The notes: a model not told the origin generated them from the sequence alone. 64,000 bases of DNA from Sinorhizobium psoraleae (GCF_013283645.1 NZ_JABEKV010000001.1:1108577-1172576), one strand, 5' to 3'. Positions 15,608 to 26,461 are shown, counted from the first letter of the stretch. Numbers and translations: made by a program.

Positions 15608-16849
15608 TCAGGGCGTAACGGCTGAGCCGACCGTATTTTCCATGGATTGGCCGAAGCGGCGAACCTGGTCATCGTAGTTCTCGCGTGTGCGCGGATCGAA
15701 GATCATGATCGGCGTCGAGACCGCGATACTGGCAGCGCTGCCGACGGTCTGCGCGGTGCCGAGCGCAACGGCTCCAACACGTTCGCCGAGCCCGACATCG
15801 GAATCCGTTACCGTCTGGCCGGCAATGAGCCGATTGCCGAGGAGCTGCACGACCTCCGGGCTCTCGGCGAACTTGCCATGGTTGAGCCTGTCCCCGCCTT
15901 TAAGCGCGGTCAGATCGAGCACCGTTATGCCTGCCTTCTCGAGCTGGCTCCTGTAGGGCTCGACCGACGGGTCGATCTGCCCGAGCCTGTCGATATTACC
16001 TGAGATCCGCCGGGAGATGGTAAGTGCGCGGTCATCGCGCGAAACGAAGAGCGTGAACTTGGGCCTCGATTTGCCCATGGCCTCCAACTGCTTGGCGAAG
16101 ACGTCGACGTCGAGATCGGGCGAGGCGAGGATGACATCGGTGATCTTGGGGGCGATGCGGCCGTCGCGGATCGCCATCTGCCGCAGGGCCTCGACCGTCA
16201 GCCAGGATCCCATCGAATGCGCCATCAGCGTAATTTGGCCGACCGACGGGTCCTTTGATGCGCGGTGCAGGAGCTCCTCGAGGGCGTCGCGGGAATAGTT
16301 GGTGCTTTCCTTGTCGTAGTTGTAGTCGAAGATGCTGGCCCGCGACGGCCAGGTAAAGATGATCGGAGCGACATCGGCGCCCGAATCGTGGACGATCTGG
16401 ACATAACGGTAGACCGCATCCTCGAACCGGTTGTTGAAGCCGTGAACGAAGATCAGGACGCGGCGGTTCTCCGGCATTTGCGCCTTGAGCCAGCCTTGCG
16501 CTTCCGGGCCGGGCTTCAGCGGCTTGACACTGACCGTCGAGAATTCACGCGTCGGATCGGCCGGCAGCTTCTTTGGCCACTGGACCTGACCGACCTTCCG
16601 GTTGCTGGCCGGAGGAATCGAGACGACGATTTCGGTCAGCGACAGTTGAGGCGCGCGCTCGCCGGTGTAGAGAATGCCGGGATCGGCCGACGGAGCGCGC
16701 GTCGTTGCCACCAGCAGGTCGACTTCCGATGCGCCGGCCGCCGTACCCGAGGGAACCAGAACCCCGACGGGGCGACCGCCGCAGCCGGCGACCGACAGCA
16801 TCAATCCCAGGCAAAGCAGCGTGCGGCGCGACCGCGTTCTCAGACTCAT
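15608..16849 (-). CDS. Lipoprotein alpha/beta hydrolase (DUF900 family)
   Basis: A 413-residue protein from ATG 16849. The longer upstream open frame is not needed because this start gives a perfect lipoprotein signal (basic RTRSRR, hydrophobic core, lipobox VAGC). The DUF900 alpha/beta-hydrolase domain carries VLIFVHGFNNRFEDAVYRY (oxyanion region) and the nucleophile elbow AHSMGSW (G-x-S-x-G variant with AHSMG). The C-terminal third is an extra region of unknown role. Probably an envelope-anchored esterase or lipase of unknown substrate. Confidence 0.82.
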   Translation of the reverse strand: MSLRTRSRRTLLCLGLMLSVAGCGGRPVGVLVPSGTAAGASEVDLLVATTRAPSADPGILYTGERAPQLSLTEIVVSIPPASNRKVGQVQWPKKLPADPTREFSTVSVKPLKPGPEAQGWLKAQMPENRRVLIFVHGFNNRFEDAVYRYVQIVHDSGADVAPIIFTWPSRASIFDYNYDKESTNYSRDALEELLHRASKDPSVGQITLMAHSMGSWLTVEALRQMAIRDGRIAPKITDVILASPDLDVDVFAKQLEAMGKSRPKFTLFVSRDDRALTISRRISGNIDRLGQIDPSVEPYRSQLEKAGITVLDLTALKGGDRLNHGKFAESPEVVQLLGNRLIAGQTVTDSDVGLGERVGAVALGTAQTVGSAASIAVSTPIMIFDPRTRENYDDQVRRFGQSMENTVGSAVTP

Positions 16850-17184
16850 AAACCGGATTGACGGCAACCTCGACACTCCCCGCACAGCTTTCGACGGTCG
16901 TCGTAACCGAAGATGATCGTACGCAAGCTCGCGTTCAGCGAAAGCCATGGCAGATTTTCTGCCTGTGGACACCTTTCGAATGGCGTTTTTCTATGGCGCT
17001 CCGGTCTCGTCGGCCTTTCCGCGGTGCATTCATGCAACATTTCGCTACATGCCGCGCTGGGAAAAACCCCTGAAATTCATTGAAATGGTCGATGGGTTTC
17101 AATAGCATCGCCGCGTCCCTTCTTTGGATGAGGCATGGAAGCACTCCATCCGATCTCCCTGATAATGCGAAGGAATTCTAAGGA
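16850..17184. other. Intergenic region between divergent genes
   Basis: 335 bases between the lipoprotein hydrolase and the dipeptidase. It must hold the two divergent promoters. I see no convincing small gene, repeat or hairpin in it. Confidence 0.5.
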
Positions 17185-18240
17185 ATGCAGGCGGTTTTCG
17201 ACGGCCATAACGACGTGCTTCTGCGCCTTTGGCAGCACAGCCGCAGCGGAGGCGATCCGATAGCCGAATTCGTCGAGGGAACCGACAAGGGCCACATCGA
17301 TGCGCCGCGTGCCCGCATTGGCGGCCTCGCGGGTGGTCTCTCTGCGATTTATATTCCGTCGGGCGATCTGGTGCTGAAGACGCCGGATGAAAGCGGCCAC
17401 TATGCTACCCCTTTGTCCGCGCCGCTTGATCGTCTGCCTTCGCTTGCTACGGCTATGGAGCTTGCAGACATCGCGATCAGGCTCGATAGCGCCGGAGCCT
17501 GGAGGCTCTGTCGTTCGACTGCGGAAATCCGCTCGGCGATCTCCGACGGTGTCTTCGCCTCCGTCCTGCATATGGAGGGGTGCGAGGCGATCGGCCCCGA
17601 TCTCTCGGCGCTTGAAACCTTCTACGCCGCCGGGCTTCGGTCGCTGGGGCCGGTTTGGAGCCGGCATAACGTCTTCGGCCACGGCGTGCCGTTCGCCTAC
17701 CCGATGTCGCCGGATACAGGCCCTGGCCTCACGGAGGCCGGGTTCGAGCTGGTGCGAGCCTGCAACCGGCTCGGCATCCTGATCGATCTGGCGCACAGCA
17801 CCGAGCAGGGCTTCTGGGATGTGGCCAAGACCACCGACCAGCCGCTTGTCGCCAGCCATTCCAATGCCCATGCGCTGACGCCGGTCGCGCGCAATCTCAC
17901 CGACAGGCAGCTCGATGCCGTGCGCGAAGGCCGTGGGCTCGTCGGCCTCAATTATGCGACGACGATGCTGCGCCCCGACGGGCAGGAGAACGCGACAACG
18001 CCTCTTTCCGATATGGTGCGCCACGTCGACTACATGGTCGAACGCATGGGAATCGATTGCGTCGCGCTCGGATCGGATTTCGACGGTGCGACAATACCGG
18101 AGGAAATAGGCGACGCGGCGGGTAACCAGAAGCTCGTTGCCGCACTGAAAGACGCCGGATATGGTGATGCCGAACTGGCAAAGATATGCCGGGAGAACTG
18201 GCTGAGAGTTCTGGGACAGGCATGGCACGAAGCTGCCTGA
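17185..18240 (+). CDS. Membrane dipeptidase (renal dipeptidase family)
   Basis: A 351-residue zinc dipeptidase of peptidase family M19. Metal-site motifs are visible: DGHNDVLLRLW at the N-terminus (H8, D10), HMEGCEAIGPD mid-protein, DLAHSTEQGF with ASHSNAHAL following, and GSDFDGATIP near the C-terminus. No signal peptide, so it is cytoplasmic. It is directly upstream (47 bases) of a dipeptide-type ABC operon, suggesting that imported dipeptides (possibly with D-residues) are hydrolysed here. Confidence 0.9.
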   Translation: MQAVFDGHNDVLLRLWQHSRSGGDPIAEFVEGTDKGHIDAPRARIGGLAGGLSAIYIPSGDLVLKTPDESGHYATPLSAPLDRLPSLATAMELADIAIRLDSAGAWRLCRSTAEIRSAISDGVFASVLHMEGCEAIGPDLSALETFYAAGLRSLGPVWSRHNVFGHGVPFAYPMSPDTGPGLTEAGFELVRACNRLGILIDLAHSTEQGFWDVAKTTDQPLVASHSNAHALTPVARNLTDRQLDAVREGRGLVGLNYATTMLRPDGQENATTPLSDMVRHVDYMVERMGIDCVALGSDFDGATIPEEIGDAAGNQKLVAALKDAGYGDAELAKICRENWLRVLGQAWHEAA

Positions 18241-18287
18241 CCTATGAAGAAAGCCCGGAAAGGGCATAAAACGAGGGAACTGCAAAA

Positions 18288-19928
18288 ATGATGCACAAGC
18301 TCAATGGACGTTTTCGACTGCTTGCCGCTTCGGCAGCACTTGCAATGGTAATGGGAGCCGCGCAGCCTGCATTCGCAGAGACGCCGAAGGACACGCTGGT
18401 CGAAGCCTTCGCTATCGACGACATCATCACCATGGATCCGGGCGAAGCCTTCGAGCTTTCGACCGCCGAGATGACCAGCAACACCTACAGCCTGCTTGTC
18501 CGCCTCGACCTCAACGACACGACCAAGGTCGTTGGCGACCTCGCGGAGAGCTGGACGGTCTCCGATGACGGCCTGACCTATACGTTCAAGCTGAAGTCCG
18601 GCCTGAAATTCGCTTCCGGCAATCCGATCACGGCAGAGGACGTCGCCTATTCGTTCGAGCGCGCTGTGAAGCTCGACAAGAGCCCGGCCTTCATCCTTAC
18701 CCAGTTCGGCCTCAACGGCGACAACGTCACCGAAAAGGCGAAGGCAGCCGACGAAACGACCTTCGTCTTCACCGTCGACCAGCCCTATGCGCCGAGCTTC
18801 GTCCTGAACTGCCTGACCGCGACGGTTGCTTCGGTCGTCGACAAGAAGCTAGTGCTCGAGCACGTCAAGCCGGTGACGCCAACCGAGGATTACAAGTACG
18901 ACAATGACTTCGGCAACGAATGGCTGAAGACCGGTTACGCCGGTTCCGGCGCGTTCAAGCTGCGCGAATGGCGGGCGAACGAAGTCGTCGTGCTGGAGCG
19001 CAACGACAACTATTACGGCGAACCGGCGAAGCTCGCCCGCGTCATCTACCGGCACATGAAGGAAAGCTCCGGCCAGCGGCTGGCACTCGAAGCCGGAGAC
19101 ATCGACGTCGCCCGCAACCTGGAACCGGGCGACTACGAGGCCGTGGCGAAGAACAGCGATCTGGCGACGACCAGTGCAGCGAAGGGTACCGTCTATTACA
19201 TCAGCCTCAACCAGAAGAACGAAAAGCTCGCCAAGCCCGAGGTGCGCGAAGCCTTCAAGTATCTCGTCGACTACGACGCGATCGGCTCGACGCTGATCAA
19301 GGGCATCGGCGAAATTCACCAGAGCTTCCTGCCGAAGGGCGTTCTCGGCGCGCTTGACGAGAATCCCTACAGGTTCGACGTTGCCAAGGCCAAGGAATTG
19401 CTGACGAAAGCCGGTTATCCGGACGGCTTCTCCGTCACCATGGATGTTCGCAACGGTCAGCCGGTCACAGGCATTGCCGAATCCTTCCAGCAGACGCTGG
19501 GACAGGCGGGCGTGAAGCTCGAGATCATCCCCGGCGATGGCAAGCAGACGCTGACGAAATACCGCGCCCGCAACCACGACATGTATATCGGCCAGTGGGG
19601 CATGGACTATTTCGACCCGAACTCGAACGCCGAAACCTTCACCAGCAACCCGGACAATTCCGACGAAGGCAAGAACAAGACGCTTGCCTGGCGTAATGCC
19701 TGGGACGTTCCGGAGCTGACGAAGAAGACCAAGGAAGCGCTCCTCGAGCGTGATAGCGCCAAGCGCGCCGAGACCTACAAGGAACTCCAGAAGACCGTTC
19801 TCGCGGAGAGCCCGTTCGTCATCATCTTCCAGCAGACGGAAGTTGCGGGCCTTCGCGGCAACCTGAAGGGTCTCAAGCTCGGTCCGAGCTTCGACACCAA
19901 CTACGTTTGGAACGTCTCCAAGGAATAG
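18288..19928 (+). CDS. dppA: Dipeptide/oligopeptide ABC transporter substrate-binding protein
   Basis: A 546-residue family-5 solute-binding protein with a signal peptide (LLAASAALAMVMGAAQPAFA, cleavage about residue 31). The SBP_bac_5 domain has VGDLAESWTVSDDGLTYTFKL and a typical late region FQQTEVAGLRGNLKG. It captures peptides in the periplasm for the DppBCDF proteins encoded next. The first of five closely packed transporter genes after the dipeptidase. The exact peptide range is unknown; some family members carry opines or glutathione instead. Confidence 0.88.
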   Translation: MMHKLNGRFRLLAASAALAMVMGAAQPAFAETPKDTLVEAFAIDDIITMDPGEAFELSTAEMTSNTYSLLVRLDLNDTTKVVGDLAESWTVSDDGLTYTFKLKSGLKFASGNPITAEDVAYSFERAVKLDKSPAFILTQFGLNGDNVTEKAKAADETTFVFTVDQPYAPSFVLNCLTATVASVVDKKLVLEHVKPVTPTEDYKYDNDFGNEWLKTGYAGSGAFKLREWRANEVVVLERNDNYYGEPAKLARVIYRHMKESSGQRLALEAGDIDVARNLEPGDYEAVAKNSDLATTSAAKGTVYYISLNQKNEKLAKPEVREAFKYLVDYDAIGSTLIKGIGEIHQSFLPKGVLGALDENPYRFDVAKAKELLTKAGYPDGFSVTMDVRNGQPVTGIAESFQQTLGQAGVKLEIIPGDGKQTLTKYRARNHDMYIGQWGMDYFDPNSNAETFTSNPDNSDEGKNKTLAWRNAWDVPELTKKTKEALLERDSAKRAETYKELQKTVLAESPFVIIFQQTEVAGLRGNLKGLKLGPSFDTNYVWNVSKE

Positions 19929-19946
19929 GCCGAAAGGAACGTTCCC

Positions 19947-21014
19947 TTGAGCATGAGCGGAATAGAACGACCGAGCGGGCGCAGACGCGCCCGTTCCCGA
20001 AAGGCTGTGGCCTCGGCGCTGCAATTCCTTGTCGTCGTGGCAACCACCTATCTCGGCCTTCTCGCCGTCACCTTCTTCATCGGCCGGGTGATTCCGATCG
20101 ATCCGGTGCTCGCCGTCCTTGGCGACCGGGCGCCTTCGCATGTGGTCGAGAGAACCCGTGAGGCGATGGGGCTCAACCTGCCTCTCTACCAGCAATTCTT
20201 CATCTATGTCCGACAGGCGCTTTCCGGCGATTTCGGCGTTTCGGTGCTCACGACCAACCCGGTCATGACGGACATCCGCCGCGTTTTCCCGGCGACGATC
20301 GAGCTTGCGACCCTCGGGACGCTGATCGGCGCCTTCATCGGCGTGCCGCTTGGAGTGCTTGCAGCGGTCAAGCGCGGCAGCATCGCCGACCAGATCGTTC
20401 GTGTCATCGGCCTTGTCGGCTACTCGGTTCCGATCTTCTGGCTCGCCTTGCTGGCCCTGCTCGTCTTTTACGCGCGGCTGCAATGGGTCGCCTATCCCGG
20501 CCGTATCGATGTCGTCTACGAATATACGTTTTCGCCGATCACCGGCTTTTATCTCGTCGACGCGCTCTGGCAGGGGCAGTGGGATGTTTTCCGCGATGTC
20601 TTCCGCCACATCATTCTGCCGGCCTCGCTGCTCGGCTATTTCTCGCTCGCCTATATCAGCCGCATGACCCGCAGCTTCATGCTGAACGAGCTGCAGCAGG
20701 AATATATCGTCGCCGCGCGCGCCAAAGGCCTTTCGGAAGCGCGGATCATCTGGGGCCACGCGCTCCGCAATGCAGCCGTGCCACTCGTGACGGTGATCGC
20801 GCTTTCCTATGCGGGCCTGCTTGAAGGCTCGGTGCTCACCGAGACCGTGTTCGCCTGGCCGGGCCTCGGCCTCTACATCACCAATTCGCTGCAGAATGCC
20901 GACATGAACGCCGTGCTTGGCGGAACGATCGTTATCGGGTCGGTCTTCATCGGCATCAATCTCCTGTCCGATCTCCTCTACCGGACGCTCGATCCGAGGA
21001 CGCGCGCACGATGA
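19947..21014 (+). CDS. dppB: Peptide ABC transporter permease (DppB-like)
   Basis: A 355-residue permease with six membrane segments, a DppB-type long first periplasmic loop and the EAA motif EYIVAARAKGLSEARIIWGHALRNA. The TTG at 19947 is 8 bases after AAAGGA and fits ribosome-binding spacing better than the in-frame ATG at 19953. Its 3' end overlaps the next permease gene by four bases. Confidence 0.88.
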   Translation: MSMSGIERPSGRRRARSRKAVASALQFLVVVATTYLGLLAVTFFIGRVIPIDPVLAVLGDRAPSHVVERTREAMGLNLPLYQQFFIYVRQALSGDFGVSVLTTNPVMTDIRRVFPATIELATLGTLIGAFIGVPLGVLAAVKRGSIADQIVRVIGLVGYSVPIFWLALLALLVFYARLQWVAYPGRIDVVYEYTFSPITGFYLVDALWQGQWDVFRDVFRHIILPASLLGYFSLAYISRMTRSFMLNELQQEYIVAARAKGLSEARIIWGHALRNAAVPLVTVIALSYAGLLEGSVLTETVFAWPGLGLYITNSLQNADMNAVLGGTIVIGSVFIGINLLSDLLYRTLDPRTRAR

Positions 21015-21943
21015 GCCTTGCCACCGAAACACGACCGATGACGCGCCGCGAATGGCTGCTGTCCGACCGGCCACAGTCGCGCACCCAGGCGCGTCTCGGC
21101 CGCGCCTACATGACCTGGCGCCGTTTTTCGGCCAATCGTCTTGCGGTTCTCGGCCTGATCATTCTGCTCGGGCTGGTCTTTGTGGCAGCCTTTGCCGATG
21201 TGCTGGCGCCGCATTCGCCAGTGGTCGGCAATCTTGCGGGAGCGCGGCTGTTGCCGCCCGGCAGCGAGGGATATCTGCTTGGCACGGACGACCAGGGCCG
21301 CGATATCCTGTCGCGACTGATCCACGGGTCGCGGCTGACGCTTGCGGTGGTCGTGCTCGTCGCGGTCATCGCCGCGCCGGTCGGCCTCATCGTCGGTGCT
21401 GTCGCCGGCTACTCCGGAGGCTGGATCGACGCCGTGCTGATGCGCATTACCGACATTTTTCTCGCTTTTCCAAAGCTCGTGCTGGCGCTCGCCTTCGTTG
21501 CGGCTCTTGGACCCGGCATCGAGAATGCCGTTATCGCCATCGCGATCACCTCCTGGCCGCCCTATGCGCGCATCGCCCGGGCCGAGACGCTGACGGTGCG
21601 GAACTCGGACTATATCGCCGCCGTGCAGCTTATGGGGGCATCGCCAGCGCGCATCATCTTCCGCCATGTCATGCCGATGTGCCTGTCGTCGCTCATCGTG
21701 CGCGTCACGCTCGACATGGCCGGCATCATCCTGACGGCGGCGGGTCTCGGGTTTCTCGGCCTGGGGGCGCAGCCGCCGCTGCCGGAATGGGGCGCGATGA
21801 TCGCCTCCGGCCGCCGCTTCATTCTCGATCAATGGTGGGTCGCCACGATGCCCGGCATCGCCATCCTGATCGTCAGCCTCGGCTTCAACCTGCTCGGCGA
21901 CGGCCTGCGTGACGCGCTTGATCCACGGGAGAGCGGCCAATGA
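21011..21943 (+). CDS. dppC: Peptide ABC transporter permease (DppC-like)
   Basis: A 310-residue DppC-type permease. An N-terminal OppC_N segment (RRFSANRLAVLGLIILLGL) precedes YLLGTDDQGRDILSRLIHGSR and the EAA loop DYIAAVQLMGASPARIIFRH. It pairs with the upstream DppB-like protein. ATGA overlaps at both ends point to tight translational coupling in the operon. Confidence 0.9.
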   Translation: MSLATETRPMTRREWLLSDRPQSRTQARLGRAYMTWRRFSANRLAVLGLIILLGLVFVAAFADVLAPHSPVVGNLAGARLLPPGSEGYLLGTDDQGRDILSRLIHGSRLTLAVVVLVAVIAAPVGLIVGAVAGYSGGWIDAVLMRITDIFLAFPKLVLALAFVAALGPGIENAVIAIAITSWPPYARIARAETLTVRNSDYIAAVQLMGASPARIIFRHVMPMCLSSLIVRVTLDMAGIILTAAGLGFLGLGAQPPLPEWGAMIASGRRFILDQWWVATMPGIAILIVSLGFNLLGDGLRDALDPRESGQ

Positions 21944-22766
21944 CAGCGCTCTTGACCGTTGACGACCTCAGGGTTCGCTTCCCGACGCGCACCGGTGTCA
22001 TCGAGGCGGTCCGCGGCGTCTCCTTCACGCTCGGGCGCGAACGCCTCGGCATCGTCGGCGAGAGCGGGTCCGGCAAATCGCAGACGGGGAGGGCGATCAT
22101 GGGGCTCACGCCCTCGCATGCCGAGGTTACTGGGACACTTTCGTTCGGCGGTATCGATTTGCTTTCCGCGCCGCCAAAAATCCGCAGGGATCTCCGCGGC
22201 AAGCGCATCGCAATGATCCTGCAGGATCCGAAATATTCGCTGAATCCGGTGATGAGTATCGGCCGGCAGATCGTCGAGACGCTGAGGCGTCACGAGAAGA
22301 TCGGCCGCGCGGAGGCCCGGGAGAGGGCGCTGGATATGCTCGCGGCCGTGCAGATTCGCGACCCGGCCCGCGTCTTCGACTTGTACCCGCACGAGGTCTC
22401 GGGTGGCATGGGTCAGCGGGCGATGATCGCCATGATGCTCGTCGCCGGGCCGGAGCTTCTGATCGCCGACGAGCCGACGTCCGCTCTTGATGTCACGGTG
22501 CAGCTGGAAGTGCTGTCGATCCTCGACAAGCTGGTTGCGGATCGCGGCATGGGACTGATCTTCGTCTCGCATGATCTCAGGCTCGTCTCGTCCTTCTGCG
22601 ATCGGGTGCTGGTCATGTATGCCGGCAGGATCGTCGAGGAAATCGCCGCATCGGATCTTGGCAACGCCAAGCATCCCTATACGCAGGGCCTCCTGAACTG
22701 CATGCCAGTCATCGGGGCGGATCGCCATCCCTTGCCCGTACTCGACCGCAAACCGGAGTGGGCGCT

Positions 22767-22770
<4 letters not shown>
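21940..22770 (+). CDS. dppD: Peptide ABC transporter ATPase (DppD-like)
   Basis: A 276-residue ABC ATPase with Walker A GESGSGKSQ, the signature VSGGMGQRAMIAMML, Walker B LLIADEPTSALD and H-loop FVSHDL. The C-terminal oligopeptide-type extension (KHPYTQGLLNCMPVIG) is present but short. Overlaps dppC and the next ATPase gene by four bases each. It forms a heterodimer with the DppF-like subunit. Confidence 0.9.
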
Positions 22771-23516
<746 letters not shown>

Positions 23517-23572
23517 ATATCGATCCGGGGTTCTGGTCGCTCCTCACCCTGACTGCTTCTGAAACAACAAAA

Positions 23573-23600
23573 AACGCCCCGAAAAGAGCTTCGGGGCGTT
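23573..23600 (-). terminator. Hairpin terminator between convergent operons
   Basis: Perfect 11-bp stem AACGCCCCGAA / TTCGGGGCGTT with a six-base loop. On the minus strand the stem runs into TTTTTTGTTG, a good intrinsic terminator for the sugar cluster; on the plus strand it lies just after the dpp operon and may serve both. Confidence 0.85.
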
Positions 23601-23618
23601 GTTCTGGGTCCTTGCGGA

Positions 23619-24386
23619 TCATTTGCGCCGCAGGAAGCCGTCGGGGGCAACGGTAATCATCAGCTTCCGATCGATGGAGCGGTCAATCTCGAATTCGCGA
23701 TGCGATTCGAGATATTTCCACACGGCCGTCTTGGGGTTGTTTCCCTTGCCCCAGGGACGATCGGGATAGGCTTCTTCCGGTAGATCTTCGATGACGGTAT
23801 CGAACACGACGCAATAGCTGTCCTTCGTGATCAACGGCGCGTAGGCCTCCAGTTCCGCCAATACGTGATCATGGGTGTGATTGCTGTCGAGGCAGACGAG
23901 AACGCGCGAAAACGGCTTTGCAAAGTCGTAAACCCGCTCGACGACGTTCCGCTCGATGCTCGACCCCTGGATCATGTGGATCCTGGACGACATCGGGTGA
24001 GCCTCGATGGCCTCGCGGTTGTGGGCACGGATGTCGATGTCGACGCCCAGAACCTTCCTGCGCGGAGCGCGGGGATCGAATGTCGTGCCGGCCTCGATCG
24101 CATCGCTCATGTCGAGAAGCGCCAGGATCGATGCGCTCATGATGAGCGAACCACCGTGAGCGATGCCGGTTTCGATGATGAGATCCGGCCGGGTCTGCCA
24201 GATGATCTCCTGCATCGCGACGATGTCTTGCGGATACTGGATGATGGGCCGGCCCATCCAGAAGTAGTTGTAGGAGTATTTCGGACCGATCGACTGACGC
24301 AGGAAATCGGCGGCACTCTTCCGGAATTCGCTGTTTGCCTCGATTTCGGAGATGCGCGCAGCAACCTCCTCTCGGAAATCAGTCAT
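23619..24386 (-). CDS. CmcI-type methyltransferase/hydroxylase family protein
   Basis: A 255-residue protein of the CmcI family (cephalosporin hydroxylase / rhamnosyl O-methyltransferase, PF04989). Typical stretches are YNYFWMGRPIIQYPQDIVAMQ, LIIETGIAHGGSL (nucleotide/SAM loop) and VLVCLDSNHTHDHVLAEL, where the acidic and His residues bind metal. Members in polysaccharide clusters O-methylate sugars. Start at 24386 is supported by GAGG six bases upstream. It overlaps the preceding methyltransferase gene by 8 bases and is the last gene of the minus-strand sugar operon. Confidence 0.8.
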   Translation of the reverse strand: MTDFREEVAARISEIEANSEFRKSAADFLRQSIGPKYSYNYFWMGRPIIQYPQDIVAMQEIIWQTRPDLIIETGIAHGGSLIMSASILALLDMSDAIEAGTTFDPRAPRRKVLGVDIDIRAHNREAIEAHPMSSRIHMIQGSSIERNVVERVYDFAKPFSRVLVCLDSNHTHDHVLAELEAYAPLITKDSYCVVFDTVIEDLPEEAYPDRPWGKGNNPKTAVWKYLESHREFEIDRSIDRKLMITVAPDGFLRRK

Positions 24387-25446
24387 GATCGACCTCAATA
24401 TAGGTGTATGCGTTGTTGGACATTCGCTTGATCTCTTCGAGATAGTTGCGGTTCATCACGTAGATGCTTGAACCAGGGGGCAAATCCGCCAGGACATCCT
24501 CAGGCGCGCGGACCGGTAGTCCGGTAATCGGCAGGTATTTGCCCTGCTTGGCCGGGTTGATGTCGATGACCGCCTTTACCGGCAATCCCGCACGCGTGCG
24601 GAGCAGCGAGAAGATTACGCCCTTCGACGCTCCGCCCCAGATCACAGCCGGCTCCTGGTCCGCCGTATCCAGCGCCTCGATCTTGCGGGTGAAATCCGTG
24701 GGAAGGCCCGCCCGGTCGTTCTCATCGATGGCGGGTCTGCGCAACGAATTCAGTTCCGCGACGACGAACAGATACTGGCCGCCGAAGACCCGGCCGCTCG
24801 AGATGACGTTGCCGAAGATCCGGTGAAAGTCGGAAAGTCTGAAATAATTGACGTGCTCGTAGAAGATATCGAACCAGGCCCGGCGCTCGCAGATCCAGTC
24901 GAAGCAGGGAACTTCGATATAGATCTTTCCTTGGCCGCCATTCGCCTGTTTCAATTGCTCGAGAAAGGCGACGGGATCCGGAATATGCTCGAGCACATGG
25001 CGCAGGATGAGGCCCTTGGCCTCGATGCCGGACCCGGGCTGGAAATATTCCCTGCGGACGCGCGGGTTGTCGCCCTCATAGGCCGGATCGAAACCGGTGA
25101 TATCGACGCCCTGGCCGAGAAGTTTCTCAAGGAAGAAAGCCTTCCCGCATCCAACTTCAACGAGCTCCTGGCGGCCCATCGTATCGAGAATGATCCTGGT
25201 GACATCATCCAGATGACGCTGGAACGAAGGGCTGACGGCCTGCTCGTTCTGATAGCTCGTATCGTAGATCATCAGTTCCGGCCTGAAGGCCGCATTGCGC
25301 ACCAGGCCCGTGCCAAGATCCTCCACCAGGCGCATCTCGCCGCGCGGAGAGGATATTGCCTCGTCGGCGCTGTCGTACATCTTGTTCTGAAAAATCGGCA
25401 ACTCGCGTTGCTCGTAAAGCACCCGCGTGGCGTTTCCTGATGCCAT
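24379..25446 (-). CDS. SAM-dependent methyltransferase with C-terminal Methyltransf_14-like domain
   Basis: A 355-residue class I methyltransferase. The SAM site is ELVEVGCGKAFFLEKLL with GFDPAYEGD, and LILRHVLEHIPDP marks motif IV. The C-terminal third (AVIWGGASKGVIFSLLRTR, VIDINPAKQGKYLPITG) resembles the domain found in sugar C-methyltransferases. ATG 25446 is preceded by GAGGAA. It sits 23 bases after the reductase gene and overlaps the CmcI-family gene. It probably methylates a nucleotide sugar or glycan; which position is unknown. Confidence 0.78.
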   Translation of the reverse strand: MASGNATRVLYEQRELPIFQNKMYDSADEAISSPRGEMRLVEDLGTGLVRNAAFRPELMIYDTSYQNEQAVSPSFQRHLDDVTRIILDTMGRQELVEVGCGKAFFLEKLLGQGVDITGFDPAYEGDNPRVRREYFQPGSGIEAKGLILRHVLEHIPDPVAFLEQLKQANGGQGKIYIEVPCFDWICERRAWFDIFYEHVNYFRLSDFHRIFGNVISSGRVFGGQYLFVVAELNSLRRPAIDENDRAGLPTDFTRKIEALDTADQEPAVIWGGASKGVIFSLLRTRAGLPVKAVIDINPAKQGKYLPITGLPVRAPEDVLADLPPGSSIYVMNRNYLEEIKRMSNNAYTYIEVDHD

Positions 25447-25469
25447 AAGTGGTTCCTCAGCCTGTCGGT

Positions 25470-26333
25470 TCACCTGACGCCCACGACATGAGGTGGGTCG
25501 ACGAGGTTTTCAGCTCGACCTCCGAAATTGAGCAGGTCCCGCCTACCATGTTCGTCGGCGATTCTCTCAGCAAATTCTCGGATCGTTACCGGTACGCCTG
25601 AACAGATATTGACCGCTCCTTGCGCGGTGCTGACCGAAGCGGCCACGATCATCCTGGCTGCCTCGCGAACGTCAAGAAAATCGCGGACCTGGTGACCTTG
25701 GGTCAAATCCGCCCTCTGCCCGGAGGCAAGGGATTTTCTGAGATAGGGAACGAAGCGCCGCTCGTCTTCTCCTTCGCCATAGAGATAGAACAGCCGGCAC
25801 CAGGCAAATTCGACGCCTGCCTGCGGCAGCCATTGCGAAAGCGTCATGAAGGCCGCCGCCTTGGCGCCCGCATAGGGCGTCAGGGGCTTGAGCGGCGTAT
25901 CGGTCGTCAGGGGGCGGCCGGTGAGTTCGTATTCGAAGCATGTGCCTATACCGACAAAGCGCCTGACGCCCGCGGCGGCAGCGCCCTTGGCGATCGCCAG
26001 AGTGCCGGTGAGACAATCGAGATTGATGGGTGACGTGAGGTATTTGCCGGGTTCGGCGTACCAGGCCAGATGGATGATCGTATCGATGCCGGCGAGTGCT
26101 TGCGCCCACCACTCCGCCGATTCGGAAAAAAGCGCGTCGGTTGAAAGAATGCGCCCGATTCCGGCCATGCCGAGGAATCTGTCCTCGCTTGCCGGGCGGA
26201 CCACAGGGCACGCGACAATGCCGCGTTCGGTCAATTCGCGTAAAACATGGCGGCCGACAAAACCGGTGGCGCCGGTGAGAAGGACTTGTTTGGTCAAGCG
26301 TTTTCCAGTCGCGGGCGAGGGCGATTTTTGCAA
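25470..26333 (-). CDS. NAD(P)-dependent epimerase/dehydratase, probable nucleotide-sugar 4-ketoreductase
   Basis: A 287-residue extended SDR protein with the Rossmann motif LLTGATGFVGRHVL, a GIGTCFEYE segment carrying the active-site threonine region, and the catalytic Y-x-x-x-K in YAGAKAA. In a CDP-4-keto-6-deoxyhexose cluster this is the natural candidate for the final 4-keto reduction. It starts the minus-strand three-gene group and is divergent from the epimerase gene at 26462. Substrate is inferred from context only. Confidence 0.8.
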   Translation of the reverse strand: MQKSPSPATGKRLTKQVLLTGATGFVGRHVLRELTERGIVACPVVRPASEDRFLGMAGIGRILSTDALFSESAEWWAQALAGIDTIIHLAWYAEPGKYLTSPINLDCLTGTLAIAKGAAAAGVRRFVGIGTCFEYELTGRPLTTDTPLKPLTPYAGAKAAAFMTLSQWLPQAGVEFAWCRLFYLYGEGEDERRFVPYLRKSLASGQRADLTQGHQVRDFLDVREAARMIVAASVSTAQGAVNICSGVPVTIREFAERIADEHGRRDLLNFGGRAENLVDPPHVVGVR

Positions 26334-26461
26334 GGCATGGCGTTCATGGGCCTGATATCAGGTTTCCGCGCAACAACGGCTTTCGATCGCACGGAAATGA
26401 TGGTACCGCCCTCCAAGGTCGTCGCCCTGATGAACCCTTCGGCCAATTGAGAGGACATGCC

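Noticed and set aside
18849-21074. A 741-codon open frame opposite the dppA- and dppB-like genes
   Set aside because: Same shadow pattern; the plus strand encodes well-conserved transporter proteins with ribosome-binding sites.
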